Shown: positions 7,153-14,951, numbered from the stretch's first letter. The stretch: DNA of 26,013 bases from CAZHLD01 sp964533185 (GCA_964533185.1 CAZHLD010000039.1:1-26013), one strand, 5' to 3'. Notes: generated by a model from the letters alone, not told the origin. A program made the numbers and translations.

Positions 7153-8373
7153 ATGCCGCTCGTGTTCGTGCATGGGGTGAATACGCGCAAAAAGGAGCCG
7201 GGCTATGAAGCCCGGCGGCTTCTGACCGAAAAGTTTCTGCAAAAGCATCTGAGGGGCGCTTCAATCAACGGCAAAGTGTTAGCCACAGTGAAGCCGAGCT
7301 TCCCGTACTGGGGAGACCTCGGGACTCGTTTTGCCTGGAACATGGCATCGCTGCCCTCCGGTCAGATAAATGCGCTGGGCACAGGCGTGGAGGACGAGTT
7401 GCGGCCGCTCATCGGCGTGATCGGTGACGGTCTAGCCGACCCGAAAAGCGCGCAGAATCAGCCGATGCTCACACTGGCGCAGAAATCGCTGCCGCTGGCG
7501 TTGCGTGTGATTTCCGACCTTCTGCTGCGGGACGCGAAGGAGGCGGACGCGGAAAGTGTCTCGAACTTCATCGCTGAGGCACAGTTCTATGCAGAGAAAA
7601 ATCCCCATCCTACATGGCTTGCGGCGGTCACGACCGACGCACAATTCATTAATAAACTGGTGAGTGAAACACCGACGACGTCCGCGCCGCCGGGGACTCA
7701 GGCGCTCGGACTCTTTGATTCCATCATCAACCCACTTTCTGCCGCGGCAGTCAAATTGAAAACCGCGGTTACCTCGGCGGCCAACACTGTCCTGAATAAG
7801 ACAGGCGATTTTGCATCCACGAAAATGCTAGCCTGGGGACGCCGGCCGCTCAACGCCGTGCTCGGCCGGTTCTTCGGCGATGTGTTCATATATCTCGATG
7901 GACGGGGCGACAAGAGTGCGCCGGGCGAAATCCCGAAACTGATTATTGGCGAAATTGAGAAGGCGATGCTTGAAGGCCTGACTGGAGAGCCGCTGGTGAT
8001 CATCGGGCACAGCCTAGGCGGGGTGATTTCCTTCGACCTGCTGAGCCACTTCCGTCCGGACATAGCCGTGGACCTGTTCGTTTCCGTCGGCTCACAGGTC
8101 TCGCACTTCGAGGAGATTAAGCGCTTTAAGGTGAGCGACGCGGCCATCCCTTCGCAGCAGCAAAAGCTGGCCAAGACACCCGCGAACGTCAAGCACTGGA
8201 TCAACGTCTTCGACGAAGTGGATATTTTCGCCTATGCTTGCGATAAGGTGTTCGACCGTGTGCATGATTTCCGGTACGACACGGAAACCTACACGATCAA
8301 GGCACACGGGGCGTATTTCGAGCAAGACCGCTTTTACCAGCGGCTGCGCGCGCGGATTGATCAACTGTCATGA
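7153..8373 (+). CDS. Alpha/beta-hydrolase (lipase/serine-esterase-like), first gene of the caspase operon (406 aa)
   Basis: The protein opens at once with a core strand and oxyanion-hole type motif, MPLVFVHGVNTR. The nucleophile elbow GHSLGG follows at about 285-290 with Ser287. A likely acid lies in NVFDEVDIF (Asp354 or Asp357), and His385 in KAHGAYF could complete the triad. About 230 residues between the first strand and the elbow form a helical insert, large for this fold and perhaps a lid or binding surface. There is no signal peptide, so it is likely cytosolic. I prefer the ATG at 7153, with GGGGG upstream, to a GTG at 7120. The stop TGA (8371-8373) overlaps the next start in ATGA, so the two genes should be translationally coupled. 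The substrate is unknown; lipid or ester hydrolysis is inferred from fold only. Confidence 0.85.
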   Translation: MPLVFVHGVNTRKKEPGYEARRLLTEKFLQKHLRGASINGKVLATVKPSFPYWGDLGTRFAWNMASLPSGQINALGTGVEDELRPLIGVIGDGLADPKSAQNQPMLTLAQKSLPLALRVISDLLLRDAKEADAESVSNFIAEAQFYAEKNPHPTWLAAVTTDAQFINKLVSETPTTSAPPGTQALGLFDSIINPLSAAAVKLKTAVTSAANTVLNKTGDFASTKMLAWGRRPLNAVLGRFFGDVFIYLDGRGDKSAPGEIPKLIIGEIEKAMLEGLTGEPLVIIGHSLGGVISFDLLSHFRPDIAVDLFVSVGSQVSHFEEIKRFKVSDAAIPSQQQKLAKTPANVKHWINVFDEVDIFAYACDKVFDRVHDFRYDTETYTIKAHGAYFEQDRFYQRLRARIDQLS

Positions 8374-9502
8374 GCCTGATTTGGCCAGATGCGGAAGCGA
8401 AGGTGGCCACGGATAATCCGCGGCGCACGCCTTCGTCATCGGAGTGGGCGACTACCCGCACCTGAACGGCGGGGCGGGTTCCCCTGCGCTCGATCCTCTC
8501 GGCCTAACACAAGTGACAACGCCTCGGTTCACGGCTCCGGTCATTGCCGATTGGTTGATGAGCGGTTACAGCAATCCGGCCTGTCCGCTGGGGTCGCTGG
8601 AGGTTTTGGTTTCGCCGACCGCAAAGATCCCGCTTCCTGGCGGAGGAAGTGCCAAGGCCCATCCGGCGACGATGACTGAGATCAAGAGGGCCTTCGCAAC
8701 CTGGGAGAAGCGCTGCTCAACCCAGCCTGATAACATCGCCTTCTTCTATTTTTGCGGGCATGGGCTTCTCAAGACCGAACAGTTCTTGCTGCCGGAAGAC
8801 TTCGGCGATCCAGGTCTTCCAAACCAGTGGGAAAACTGTATCGACTTCGACGGGATGCGCTTGGGCATGCGTAGGTGCAAGGCGCAGACGCAGATCTTCT
8901 TTGTGGATGCTTGTCGGGAAACTCCTTTCGGGATGCTGACGCAAACAAACGTCAGCGGCGACGAGCTGATCAGCGCTAGTATTACTGACACGGTGACATG
9001 TTCGGCGGTCTACTACGCGACGACGCAGGGCCGCCAAGCCTATGGGCCGGATAACGATGTGACTTATTTCGGGCAGGCCGTGTTGTGCTGTCTGAAGGGT
9101 GTGGCCGGGCTGAACAAAGGTGGCAAGTGGGTGGTGGATACGTATTCGCTGGGGAACGGACTCGGGCAGGTTATGGCGCAGTTGAAACGACGCCACAAGT
9201 TGCCGCTCGCCTGCAACCCAAATGTGAGCGGCATGGCGCACATCCATGAGGCGGCCACCCCCCGCGTAATCGCCGCTGTCGAATGCAGCTCACAAGCGGC
9301 GAATAAAGTGTCTGAGATTATTCTGTCGCGTGGCGCAACACTGATCCAGTCTCTGGTTGGCCAAGCCAAGCCCATAATCGAGGAAGTAGATGCCGGCGAC
9401 TGGTTAATTGAGGTACGGTTTCCCGGTGGGCAATTCCCGGGTTCGCCGCCACAGCAGCACACCTTTTTACCACCCGTCTTTGAAGGAGTACCGGTCCCGT
9501 GA
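8370..9502 (+). CDS. Caspase-like (peptidase C14 clan) protein with an apparent frameshift near its start
   Basis: The natural start is the ATG at 8370, overlapping the hydrolase stop. It reads MSLIWPDAEAKVATDNPR, but this frame ends at 8466. The family sequence resumes in another frame as AHAFVIGVGDYPHLNGG, so a single missing base near 8420-8426 breaks the gene on paper. From there the caspase fold is complete: the strand and turn FVIGVGDY, the catalytic His in FYFCGHGLL (codon 8759-8761) and the catalytic Cys in IFFVDACRE (codon 8912-8914). The region after about 9250 (EVDAGDWLIEVRFPGG) looks like a small beta-sandwich. No signal peptide is seen. Caspase-like proteases in bacteria often act as effectors in conflict or cell-death systems. 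The stop overlaps the next start (GTGA). If the downstream GTG at 8444 were used, the first core strand would be lost. Confidence 0.85.
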
Positions 9503-10704
9503 GCAGCGATCTGAAAATCACCTTTGCGCCGGACATGCCAGCTGCTTCGGTAGAGGTGCTTTCCCCCGATTTGCAAGTCGTGGCGCGCGTCATGCTTGCC
9601 GCAGGAAAGTCGAGAACTGTGAATGTACCCTCGGAAGCCAGTTTCCTTCGTGTGCGCATGCCTTCTGGACAGAATGTCATATTGAAGGATCCTGGAAATC
9701 TCTCGCGAGTCATTTCAATGCAGTCTATTGAGAAGACTACGGCACGAGTGCGCTCGGCGCTAACACCAGCGGTGCTCGCCCCGGAGGAGATCGCCTTTGA
9801 AGAGTACCTTTCGGAATTGAGCGTATCAGACATAGAGTTTGACCAATCCCACTCCGTCATGATGGAGCGCGCCCCGCGGGCAAGGCCGATACGGCGCTTG
9901 CTGCAAGACTTGCCGCTTTCCTCGTTTGCAACTTCGTGCCTCCGTTCCGGGAGCGGTGAGAAAGCCTTGGGGACAGCCACGGGCGAACGGGAAGCGCGTT
10001 GGAAAATCGAAGGAAATCCCCGACAATCGCCCATGTTACTGGAAATCAAGCGGCCCATCGGGTGGCTGCTGCAGGTGAAGCTGCCAGGCGATGTGCAGCG
10101 CTGCCGGGTACGAGCGGACGCTAAGCGCAAGCGGGACGTGCTCACCCTTAGTGCGCAGATCTCGACCGGTGAACCCGTGGCCGACACGATCATGAACTAC
10201 CTCCAACGCGGCGACTTCTACTCTGCCGAAACGATGACTGACTGGGTTGAGGAAGCCGAGGAGATGCTCCTGGATAAAAGGCAGGACGCCTACGCCACCG
10301 CCGTCGGCGGGTACCTATTGCTTCGTATGAAAAAGTTTCAGCGGTTGCACCGGTGGGCCAAAAACCTGGCAGACTGGTTCCCCTTCCTGCCGGATGGATG
10401 CGTGATCTGGGCATGGCAGATGATCCTTGAGTCGCAGTCCGACGCTGGTGAAATCAAAAAGTACCTGCTGGAGGCGTCTCGCAGAGGCTTGCCTGTCTAC
10501 ACCGAAGGATTACGCCTACTGATGGATGGCTTGCGCCTTGTCGGGCCGGACGCGCGCCCAGCGTACAAAGAACTTGTCAAACAGGCCGGTGTTGTCCTGT
10601 GGGACTCTCCCTTGAGTGCGTCTATCTTCACGAAAGAGGACTACTCCCCCGGTCAGGATTCGCAACAGGTGGTGTGCAATATCGGCTTCGCGGCAGACGT
10701 CTGA
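9499..10704 (+). CDS. Unrecognised third protein of the hydrolase-caspase operon (401 aa)
   Basis: It starts at a GTG (9499) overlapping the caspase stop by four bases, the same coupling as the upstream pair. I do not recognise the family. Residues about 4-75 alternate hydrophobic and polar residues (SVEVLSPDLQVVARVML, then FLRVRMPSGQNVIL), suggesting a beta-sandwich like the caspase C-terminal part. A disordered, basic linker follows (about 110-190). A second beta segment at about 178-215 contains WLLQVKLPGDVQRCRVRAD. From about 230 the protein is helical with TPR-like hairpins (YLQRGDFYSAETMTDWVEEA, AYATAVGGYLLLRMKKFQRL, WAWQMILES). It could be an adaptor, sensor or substrate of the protease; that is inference from operon order and architecture. 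Confidence 0.8.
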   Translation: MSSDLKITFAPDMPAASVEVLSPDLQVVARVMLAAGKSRTVNVPSEASFLRVRMPSGQNVILKDPGNLSRVISMQSIEKTTARVRSALTPAVLAPEEIAFEEYLSELSVSDIEFDQSHSVMMERAPRARPIRRLLQDLPLSSFATSCLRSGSGEKALGTATGEREARWKIEGNPRQSPMLLEIKRPIGWLLQVKLPGDVQRCRVRADAKRKRDVLTLSAQISTGEPVADTIMNYLQRGDFYSAETMTDWVEEAEEMLLDKRQDAYATAVGGYLLLRMKKFQRLHRWAKNLADWFPFLPDGCVIWAWQMILESQSDAGEIKKYLLEASRRGLPVYTEGLRLLMDGLRLVGPDARPAYKELVKQAGVVLWDSPLSASIFTKEDYSPGQDSQQVVCNIGFAADV

Positions 10705-10978
10705 GGGAAATTGGCACCAGGGCTGCCAAAACACAGATTTTGTGATGGTGTCAATACTAATTCTAAGTAACCCCAAGCAGTTTCCGGCGCCGCGTGCGCG
10801 CATGACACCGTTTCTCGCTTCGGCCCTCGTCCAGTCGGGCCGACAGGCCGCCACATAGACTTCCAATCCATTTGCTGTCGAATCGTAGGTGACGAGGCGA
10901 CGAATCTACGTTTTTCCAAACGCGTAAACTTGCGAGTTCCCTTCCTGTTGAGAAGCTGATCTACGGCTCTCAAATCCC

Positions 10979-11023
10979 CCAGGTAGGTCACCTGGTGCAA
11001 AACCAGGCGCTCGACCTGGAGTT
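10979..11023 (+). repeat. Hairpin-forming repeat A (alternating CCAGGT / ACCTGG arms)
   Basis: The arms CCAGGT, ACCTGG, CCAGG and ACCTGG follow each other within 45 bases, so several mutually exclusive hairpins are possible. One is CCTGG-TGCAAAA-CCAGG with a 7-base loop. The segment aligns to repeat B, about 205 bp downstream, over CCAGGTAG..CACCTGGT..AACCAG. It superficially resembles a tRNA D-arm and anticodon arm, but no T-arm or acceptor stem can be found. Confidence 0.5.
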
Positions 11024-11186
11024 GGCCGCGGGTAGGTGCCTAGAGTCACCAGCTTACGGATTCACAACCCGGACGCCGACGGTGAATGTAGTCAATTTTT
11101 GGCTGATGAAACCTCACGATTCAGCACATTTCAACGAGCTGGGCAAAACTGATGTTGATTCTAAAGGTTTTCCAGCGGGTAATCCA

Positions 11187-11220
11187 GGTAGAGCACCTGG
11201 TCCCGAACCAGATTCCAGCC
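11187..11220 (+). repeat. Hairpin-forming repeat B, related to repeat A
   Basis: CCAGGTAGAGCACCTGG folds as a 6-bp hairpin, and the same second arm can instead pair in CTGGT-CCCGA-ACCAG. The alternating pairing is the same as in repeat A, with different loop bases, which suggests that structure rather than sequence is kept. Confidence 0.5.
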
Positions 11221-11357
11221 CCTATTGAAACTTGTTGAATTTTGTTGTTTCGAAGTGATTGGTGTTGAATCGTTTGCCTAGTACTTGTTGTCTTGTGTTG
11301 TTTCGTGCTGTTTTAGGATGCAGGCGCAGCCACAATTTCATCTACAGTCTAGTGGGG

Positions 11358-11383
11358 TGAACCCCTCCATTGAGACAATCTGC
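11358..11383 (+). repeat. Left terminal inverted repeat of the IS3-family element
   Basis: TGAACCCC, six bases, then GAGACA pairs with the right end at 12829-12854. A second, very similar sequence (GAACCCTTCACTTGAGACAA) lies 56 bp further inside at 11414-11433. Confidence 0.7.
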
Positions 11384-11475
11384 GTTGCTACACCGTGCAG
11401 TTGGTTTTTGTTCGAACCCTTCACTTGAGACAATCCGGCCCTCATACAGGCAGCGACACTGGTGGGTTCGGTGAG

Positions 11476-12450
11476 TCATGTGGTTGATTCTCCAAGCAGG
11501 GATGGGGTCTGGGGAAGGGACGACGTTTGAGTCCCTTCTCCCAGCATCCCTGTAGAAGATTTCTCCCGCGATCCAGCGAAAAACGTCACTGTCGGGCTGT
11601 TTGCCCCCGCCTCGCGGCCGCACGCGGCTTGTTGCTCAAACTCCTCCGGCGAGCGGTAGCCTAATGCCGAGTGCAGCCGTTTTTGGTTGTAGTACCGTTC
11701 GATGAACTCCTCGATGTGGTCGCTCAGGTGCTCCAGATTCTCGTACTCGTTCGCGTAAATCTCTTCCCGCTTCAACGTCTTGATAAAGCTTTCGCAGCTT
11801 GCATTGTCGTACGGGTTTGCCGGCCGACTCATGCTCGAAACCATCTCGCGCTTCTTCAGGATCGCCACGTACTCTCCCGACGCGTACTGTACGCCCCGAT
11901 CCGAATGGTGCACCAGACCTGCGAGCGGCTTTCGTGCCTCGATGGCCTGTTCCAAGGCTTCGATTGCCAGCCGGCTCATCAGCGTTTGGTCCAGCTTCCA
12001 ACCTACGACCTTGCGTGAGAAGCCATCCAGAATCACCGCCAGGTACACAAACTCCGCCTGCAGCCGAATATAGGTGATGTCCGCCACCCAGAGCTGATCG
12101 ATCCCGGTCAGCTTCATGCGCCGCGCCAGGTTCAGATAGATCTCCAGGGCGTGGTTGGAATCCGTGGTGGTCACGAACGGTTTGGGCTGCACAGCGAGCA
12201 AGCTGTCTTCTCGCATGATGCGCGCCACTCGTTTGTGATTCACCAGCATCCCTCTGCGCCTCAGCTCCGCGTTCACCCGCCGATAGCCGTAGCGCCGTCG
12301 ATGTTCCAGGGCGATCTGCTGAATCGTGGATCGCACTTCCATGCTTTCTTCCAACGGCACCCGCTCTTTCAGCGAGCGATAGAAGCCCGCACGGCTGACT
12401 CTGGCCAGCTGACACATGCGCTCGGTACTCAGGCCGCCTTCGATCGGCAT
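11476..12450 (-). CDS. IS3-family transposase OrfB, DDE integrase domain (324 aa from ATG)
   Basis: OrfB catalyses strand transfer of the element. The helical N-terminal part (RMCQLARVSRAGFYRSL, then RRRYGYRRVNAELRRRG) is the HTH_21 region. The rve/DDE core follows with Asp in WVADITYIR, Asp in HHSDRGVQYAS and Glu in ANPYDNASCESFIKTLKREE, then YNQKRLHSALGYRSPEEF. All catalytic residues are present. The ATG at 12450 overlaps the reconstructed orfA stop by one base (TGATG). The frame stays open upstream to 12645, as expected if OrfAB is made by -1 frameshifting on the A6 run at 12518-12523. The C-terminal tail after EEFEQQAACGRE is extended and low-complexity. Confidence 0.9.
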   Translation of the reverse strand: MPIEGGLSTERMCQLARVSRAGFYRSLKERVPLEESMEVRSTIQQIALEHRRRYGYRRVNAELRRRGMLVNHKRVARIMREDSLLAVQPKPFVTTTDSNHALEIYLNLARRMKLTGIDQLWVADITYIRLQAEFVYLAVILDGFSRKVVGWKLDQTLMSRLAIEALEQAIEARKPLAGLVHHSDRGVQYASGEYVAILKKREMVSSMSRPANPYDNASCESFIKTLKREEIYANEYENLEHLSDHIEEFIERYYNQKRLHSALGYRSPEEFEQQAACGREAGANSPTVTFFAGSREKSSTGMLGEGTQTSSLPQTPSLLGESTT

Positions 12451-12796
12451 CACTTCCCGGATCTGGTCGTAGACGCCCTCTCGCCAGAGCCGCTGCGGCT
12501 CTGGCGCCGAGCCTCGATTTTTTGCAAGGCACCTTTGAAAAAATCCACCTCCATGGTCTTTTCCGCCAGCACGCGCTTCAGGTCCCGAACCTCTTTCCGA
12601 AGCTCTCGTACGGGCGAGTTCGCCCTGGCCCTGCCCCGTCTTCACCGGGTTCCATCTGGTTCCGCCAGTGATACAGCACGGTGCGATGAACCCCCAGCTC
12701 TCCCGCCAGCGCCGACACGTTGTCGCAGCTCTTCAGCCGTTCCAGTGCCATCTGACGGAACGCTTTGGCATACTTGTTGACTCGCTTCTTCGCCAC
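12450..12796 (-). pseudogene. IS3-family transposase OrfA with an internal frameshift
   Basis: The N-terminal helix-turn-helix is clear: MAKKRVNKYAKAFRQMALER, then NVSALAGELGVHRTVLYHWR. In the same frame the sequence degrades after WRNQMEP and stops at 12578. The normal OrfA leucine-zipper part is present in another frame as SPVRELRKEVRDLKRVLAEK, then MEVDFFKGALQKIEARR, ending at the TGA 12452-12450. One indel in the G-rich stretch near 12620-12645 explains this. It could be a sequencing error or a true mutation; if true, the element could not make a normal OrfA. Confidence 0.75.
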
Positions 12797-12828
12797 TTGC
12801 AGTTCCTTTCTCTGCCAGGTGTCACAAT

Positions 12829-12854
12829 CGCGAGTGTCTCACTTTTGGGGTTCA
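12829..12854 (-). repeat. Right terminal inverted repeat of the IS3-family element
   Basis: Reading inward on the minus strand, TGAACCCCAAAAGTGAGACA starts at 12854. On the plus strand the element ends ...GGGGTTCA, giving the family's terminal CA. Confidence 0.75.
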
Positions 12855-14305
12855 GTCCACTCCACATCACCAGCATCGTTAAGGCCGGAGCCAACGCCGC
12901 CGACTTCTCATTGGGCGGCGCCTGCCCGGTTGGCGCAAGCGTGCTGGCTCCGTTGGCAAATTGTACGATCACCTCGGCGTTTACGCCCTCGGCGTTGCTC
13001 GCTCGGGCGGCGACAATCACCATCACCAACGACTCGGGCGCCGTGGCCGGCTCCACGCAGGTCGTCAACCTGAGTGGTACGGGTACGGCTCCGGTGGCGT
13101 CGCTCAACACGAACACCATGGCCTTCGGCAACCAGAACGTGGGCACCACCAGCGCCACCCAGACCGTCACGCTCACCAACACCGGCACCGACACGCTCAA
13201 CATCGCCAGCGTTGTCAAGGCGGGTGCGAATGCCGGTGACTTCTCGCTCAGCGGGACCTGCCCGGCCGCTGGCGGGCCGATTGCTCCGGCCGCCAGTTGC
13301 ACCGTTATCTCCGCGTTTACGCCGACAGCAACCGGGGCGCGCGCGGCGACGATCACCTTCACTGACGACTCGAACGCCGTGGCCGGCTCCACGCAGGTCA
13401 TCAACTTGACCGGTACGGGCACTCAGCCGGCGGTGACGCTCTCGACTGCAAGCGTACCTTTCGGCAACGTCAATGTAGACGACTCCAAGGCGGCATCTCC
13501 GGCGGTCACGTTGACCAACTCCGGCACCGGCCCGCTGACCATTACCGGCATCACCATCGCCGGCGCCGACGCCAGCCACTTCTCGCAGGCCAACACCTGC
13601 CCGGTCTCGCCGAGTACGCTCGCAGCCGGTGCCAATTGCACGATCACACCAACCTTCCGGCCGACCGCCACCGGCGCTCGCAGCGCTTCGACCCAGATCG
13701 CCGACAACGCCGCTGGCTCGCCTCACCTGGTGGCGCTCTCCGGTACCGGTGTGGACTTCACTGTGGCATCCACTACGCCGCCGCAGACCGTGGTCGCCGG
13801 CACTCCGGCCAACTACACCGTTAACTTCGTTACGATTGCTGGGCCGGCGGCCGGGCCGGTCACGTTTGACTGCCAGAATCTGCCGGCGCTCGCGAATTGC
13901 ACGTTTGGCCCGACCGCTACGCTTCCGGCGGGCACGGGCAATACACAATTACAACTCGCCATCTCAACGACGCCCAATTCGGCAACAGCCTCACGTGGGT
14001 CCGGAGCGCTGCCACTCGCACCGGCTGCGCCTGCGAACCCTCTCAACGGACGCCTGGCACTTGTACTGGCAACGATGCTTGTCGCAGTTCTGTCGCTGAT
14101 TGCTCAAAAGAGGCAGATGAGGGCCCGGCTCGCACCGGCCTTGCTCCTGGTGATCGGAGTTCTTCTCGCGACCTACATCACCGGCTGCGTCAGCGGCTTC
14201 CCGGATGCGCAGCGCGGTACGCCGCCCGGCAACTACACGGTAACCGTTCGCGGCACTCAGGGCCCGGTGCAGCGCACCACCACGGTGCAGCTCGCCGTGC
14301 AATAG
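12855..14305 (+). CDS. 5'-truncated choice-of-anchor / Hydin-repeat exported protein
   Basis: Reading from the IS end, PLHITSIVKAGANAADF starts inside a beta-sandwich repeat. About three and a half copies follow, each about 105-112 residues, with GTDTLNIASVVKAGANAGDF, CPxxxxxLAxxANCTITxxF and a closing NLSGTGT. This is the ASPM-SPD-2-Hydin / choice-of-anchor-D pattern found in large secreted acidobacterial proteins. A further sandwich (FTVASTTPPQTVVAGTPANY) precedes two hydrophobic segments (LALVLATMLVAVLSLIA and ALLLVIGVLLATYITGC) and a tail GTPPGNYTVTVRGTQG. The start, signal peptide and earlier repeats are missing, removed where the IS element ends. DNA copies of the repeat recur with a 336-bp period (13046 and 13382). 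It may still be read from a promoter inside the IS. The outer-membrane gene follows after 20 bp. Confidence 0.8.
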
Positions 14306-14325
14306 AGCGTAGCTAAGGAGGCGCG

Positions 14326-14895
14326 ATGCGAAATCTATGGCTCGGCACGGTGCTCGCAACTCTGGTGGGAGCATTCCCTGCGGCGGCGCAGGAGACGCCG
14401 AAGGTCGAAATCTCCGCAAACTATAGCTTCATCCGCACACGGCTGGTTCCGTCTGGCGGGTGTTGCTTCAACATGCATGGCGGCAGTTTTTCCATTGCGG
14501 CAAACCTCAACCGAACGGTCGCACTCGTCGGTGATTTTGGCGCCTACCGTGCAAACAACGTGAAGTCTTCTGGCTTCAACCTGCACGTGGTCACGTACAT
14601 GTTTGGGCCGCGGTTCAGCATCCGCAGGCATGAATCGCTGACGCTGTTCGGGCAGGCCCTGTTCGGCGGAGGCTACGCAGGCGGGTCGCTTTATTCCAGC
14701 GGATCGCCGTTCGGCCCGCAGAACTCCTTCTCAATGGCGCTCGGCGGCGGGCTCGACGTCAAGTTGCACAAACACGTGGCCGTGCGGGTGGTTCAGGCCG
14801 AGTGGCTTTTCACCAAGTTCGCCAACGGCGTCAACAATCGCCAGAACAACCTTCGTCTCTCGGGTGGTATCGTCTTCCGCTTCGGCTCCAAGTAG
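14326..14895 (+). CDS. Outer-membrane beta-barrel protein (189 aa)
   Basis: A signal peptide (MRNLWLGTVLATLVGAFPAAA, cut before QETPK) is followed by alternating hydrophobic strands: VEISANYSFIRT, GGSFSIAANLNRTVALVGDF, HVVTYMFGPRFSI, LTLFGQALFGGGY, NSFSMALGGGLDVKL and VAVRVVQAEWLF. It ends in a strand with aromatic residue GIVFRFGSK, the usual shape of small OmpA/OprF-like barrels. There is no OmpA peptidoglycan-binding domain. Two adjacent Cys occur in a loop (GGCCFN). The ATG at 14326 has a strong AAGGAGG 7 bases upstream. It lies 20 bp after the truncated repeat protein and probably shared its operon. Confidence 0.8.
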   Translation: MRNLWLGTVLATLVGAFPAAAQETPKVEISANYSFIRTRLVPSGGCCFNMHGGSFSIAANLNRTVALVGDFGAYRANNVKSSGFNLHVVTYMFGPRFSIRRHESLTLFGQALFGGGYAGGSLYSSGSPFGPQNSFSMALGGGLDVKLHKHVAVRVVQAEWLFTKFANGVNNRQNNLRLSGGIVFRFGSK

Positions 14896-14935
14896 CAAAG
14901 CCCTGTACACTGCCGCATTTTCTTGGCGGCCATAG

Positions 14936-14951
14936 CCCTTTCGCGAAAGGG
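14936..14951. promoter_or_regulatory. Perfect 16-bp palindrome CCCTTTCGCGAAAGGG
   Basis: The palindrome is 41 bp beyond the barrel gene and before the broken phosphatase tail on the other strand. It has no T-run, so it is a weak candidate terminator; a protein-binding palindrome is equally possible. Confidence 0.35.

Larger units (their letters stand above)
10705..11357. other. 650-bp non-coding region between the caspase operon and the IS element
   Basis: No gene is visible. The region holds two related hairpin-forming segments (10979-11023 and 11187-11220) and then a T/G-rich stretch from 11224 to 11315. That stretch has three degenerate 11-bp repeats: TTGTTGTTTCG (11242-11252), GTGTTGAATCG (11262-11272) and GTGTTGTTTCG (11295-11305). 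The composition differs sharply from the GC-rich genes on both sides. It could be a recombination site, a structured RNA or the decayed edge of a mobile element. Confidence 0.45.
11358..12854 (-). mobile_element. IS3-family insertion sequence, about 1.5 kb
   Basis: The element has two transposase frames on the minus strand and terminal inverted repeats typical of the family. The left end is TGAACCCCTCCATTGAGACA (11358-11377). The right end, read inward on the minus strand, is TGAACCCCAAAAGTGAGACA (12854-12835). Both begin TG, and they share TGAACCCC and GAGACA at the same spacing. No 3-4 bp target duplication is visible (GGG before, GTC after). The right flank is the inside of a coding gene, while the left flank is not its missing 5' part, so the insertion is not a simple one. 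Confidence 0.85.

Noticed and set aside
8410..8430. Programmed ribosomal frameshift at the caspase start
   Set aside because: No slippery heptamer or downstream structure stands out, so an error or mutation is the simpler reading.
9318..10193. 291-codon minus-strand frame opposite the caspase and third operon genes
   Set aside because: Low-complexity Arg/Ser composition, no ribosome site, and it overlaps two genes with well-supported starts.
10979..11220. Possible tRNA or tRNA-like genes (GGTAGAGCACCTGGT resembling a D-arm and anticodon arm)
   Set aside because: No T-arm with a TTCRANY loop and no acceptor stem can be found, and position 33 of the supposed anticodon loop is not T. They are reported as hairpin repeats instead.
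10705..11357. CRISPR array
   Set aside because: The repeats here are only two or three degenerate copies with unequal spacing, and no cas gene is present. No array was seen elsewhere in the window.
12908..13948. 346-codon minus-strand frame opposite the Hydin-repeat gene
   Set aside because: The Arg/Gly/Asp-rich, repeated composition reflects the repeated GC-rich sense gene.
12668..14305. A long plus-strand frame starting inside the IS and running into the Hydin-repeat gene
   Set aside because: Its first 60 codons are antisense to transposase orfA and have no matching domain. The real coding part begins at the IS edge, so the gene is treated as 5'-truncated.
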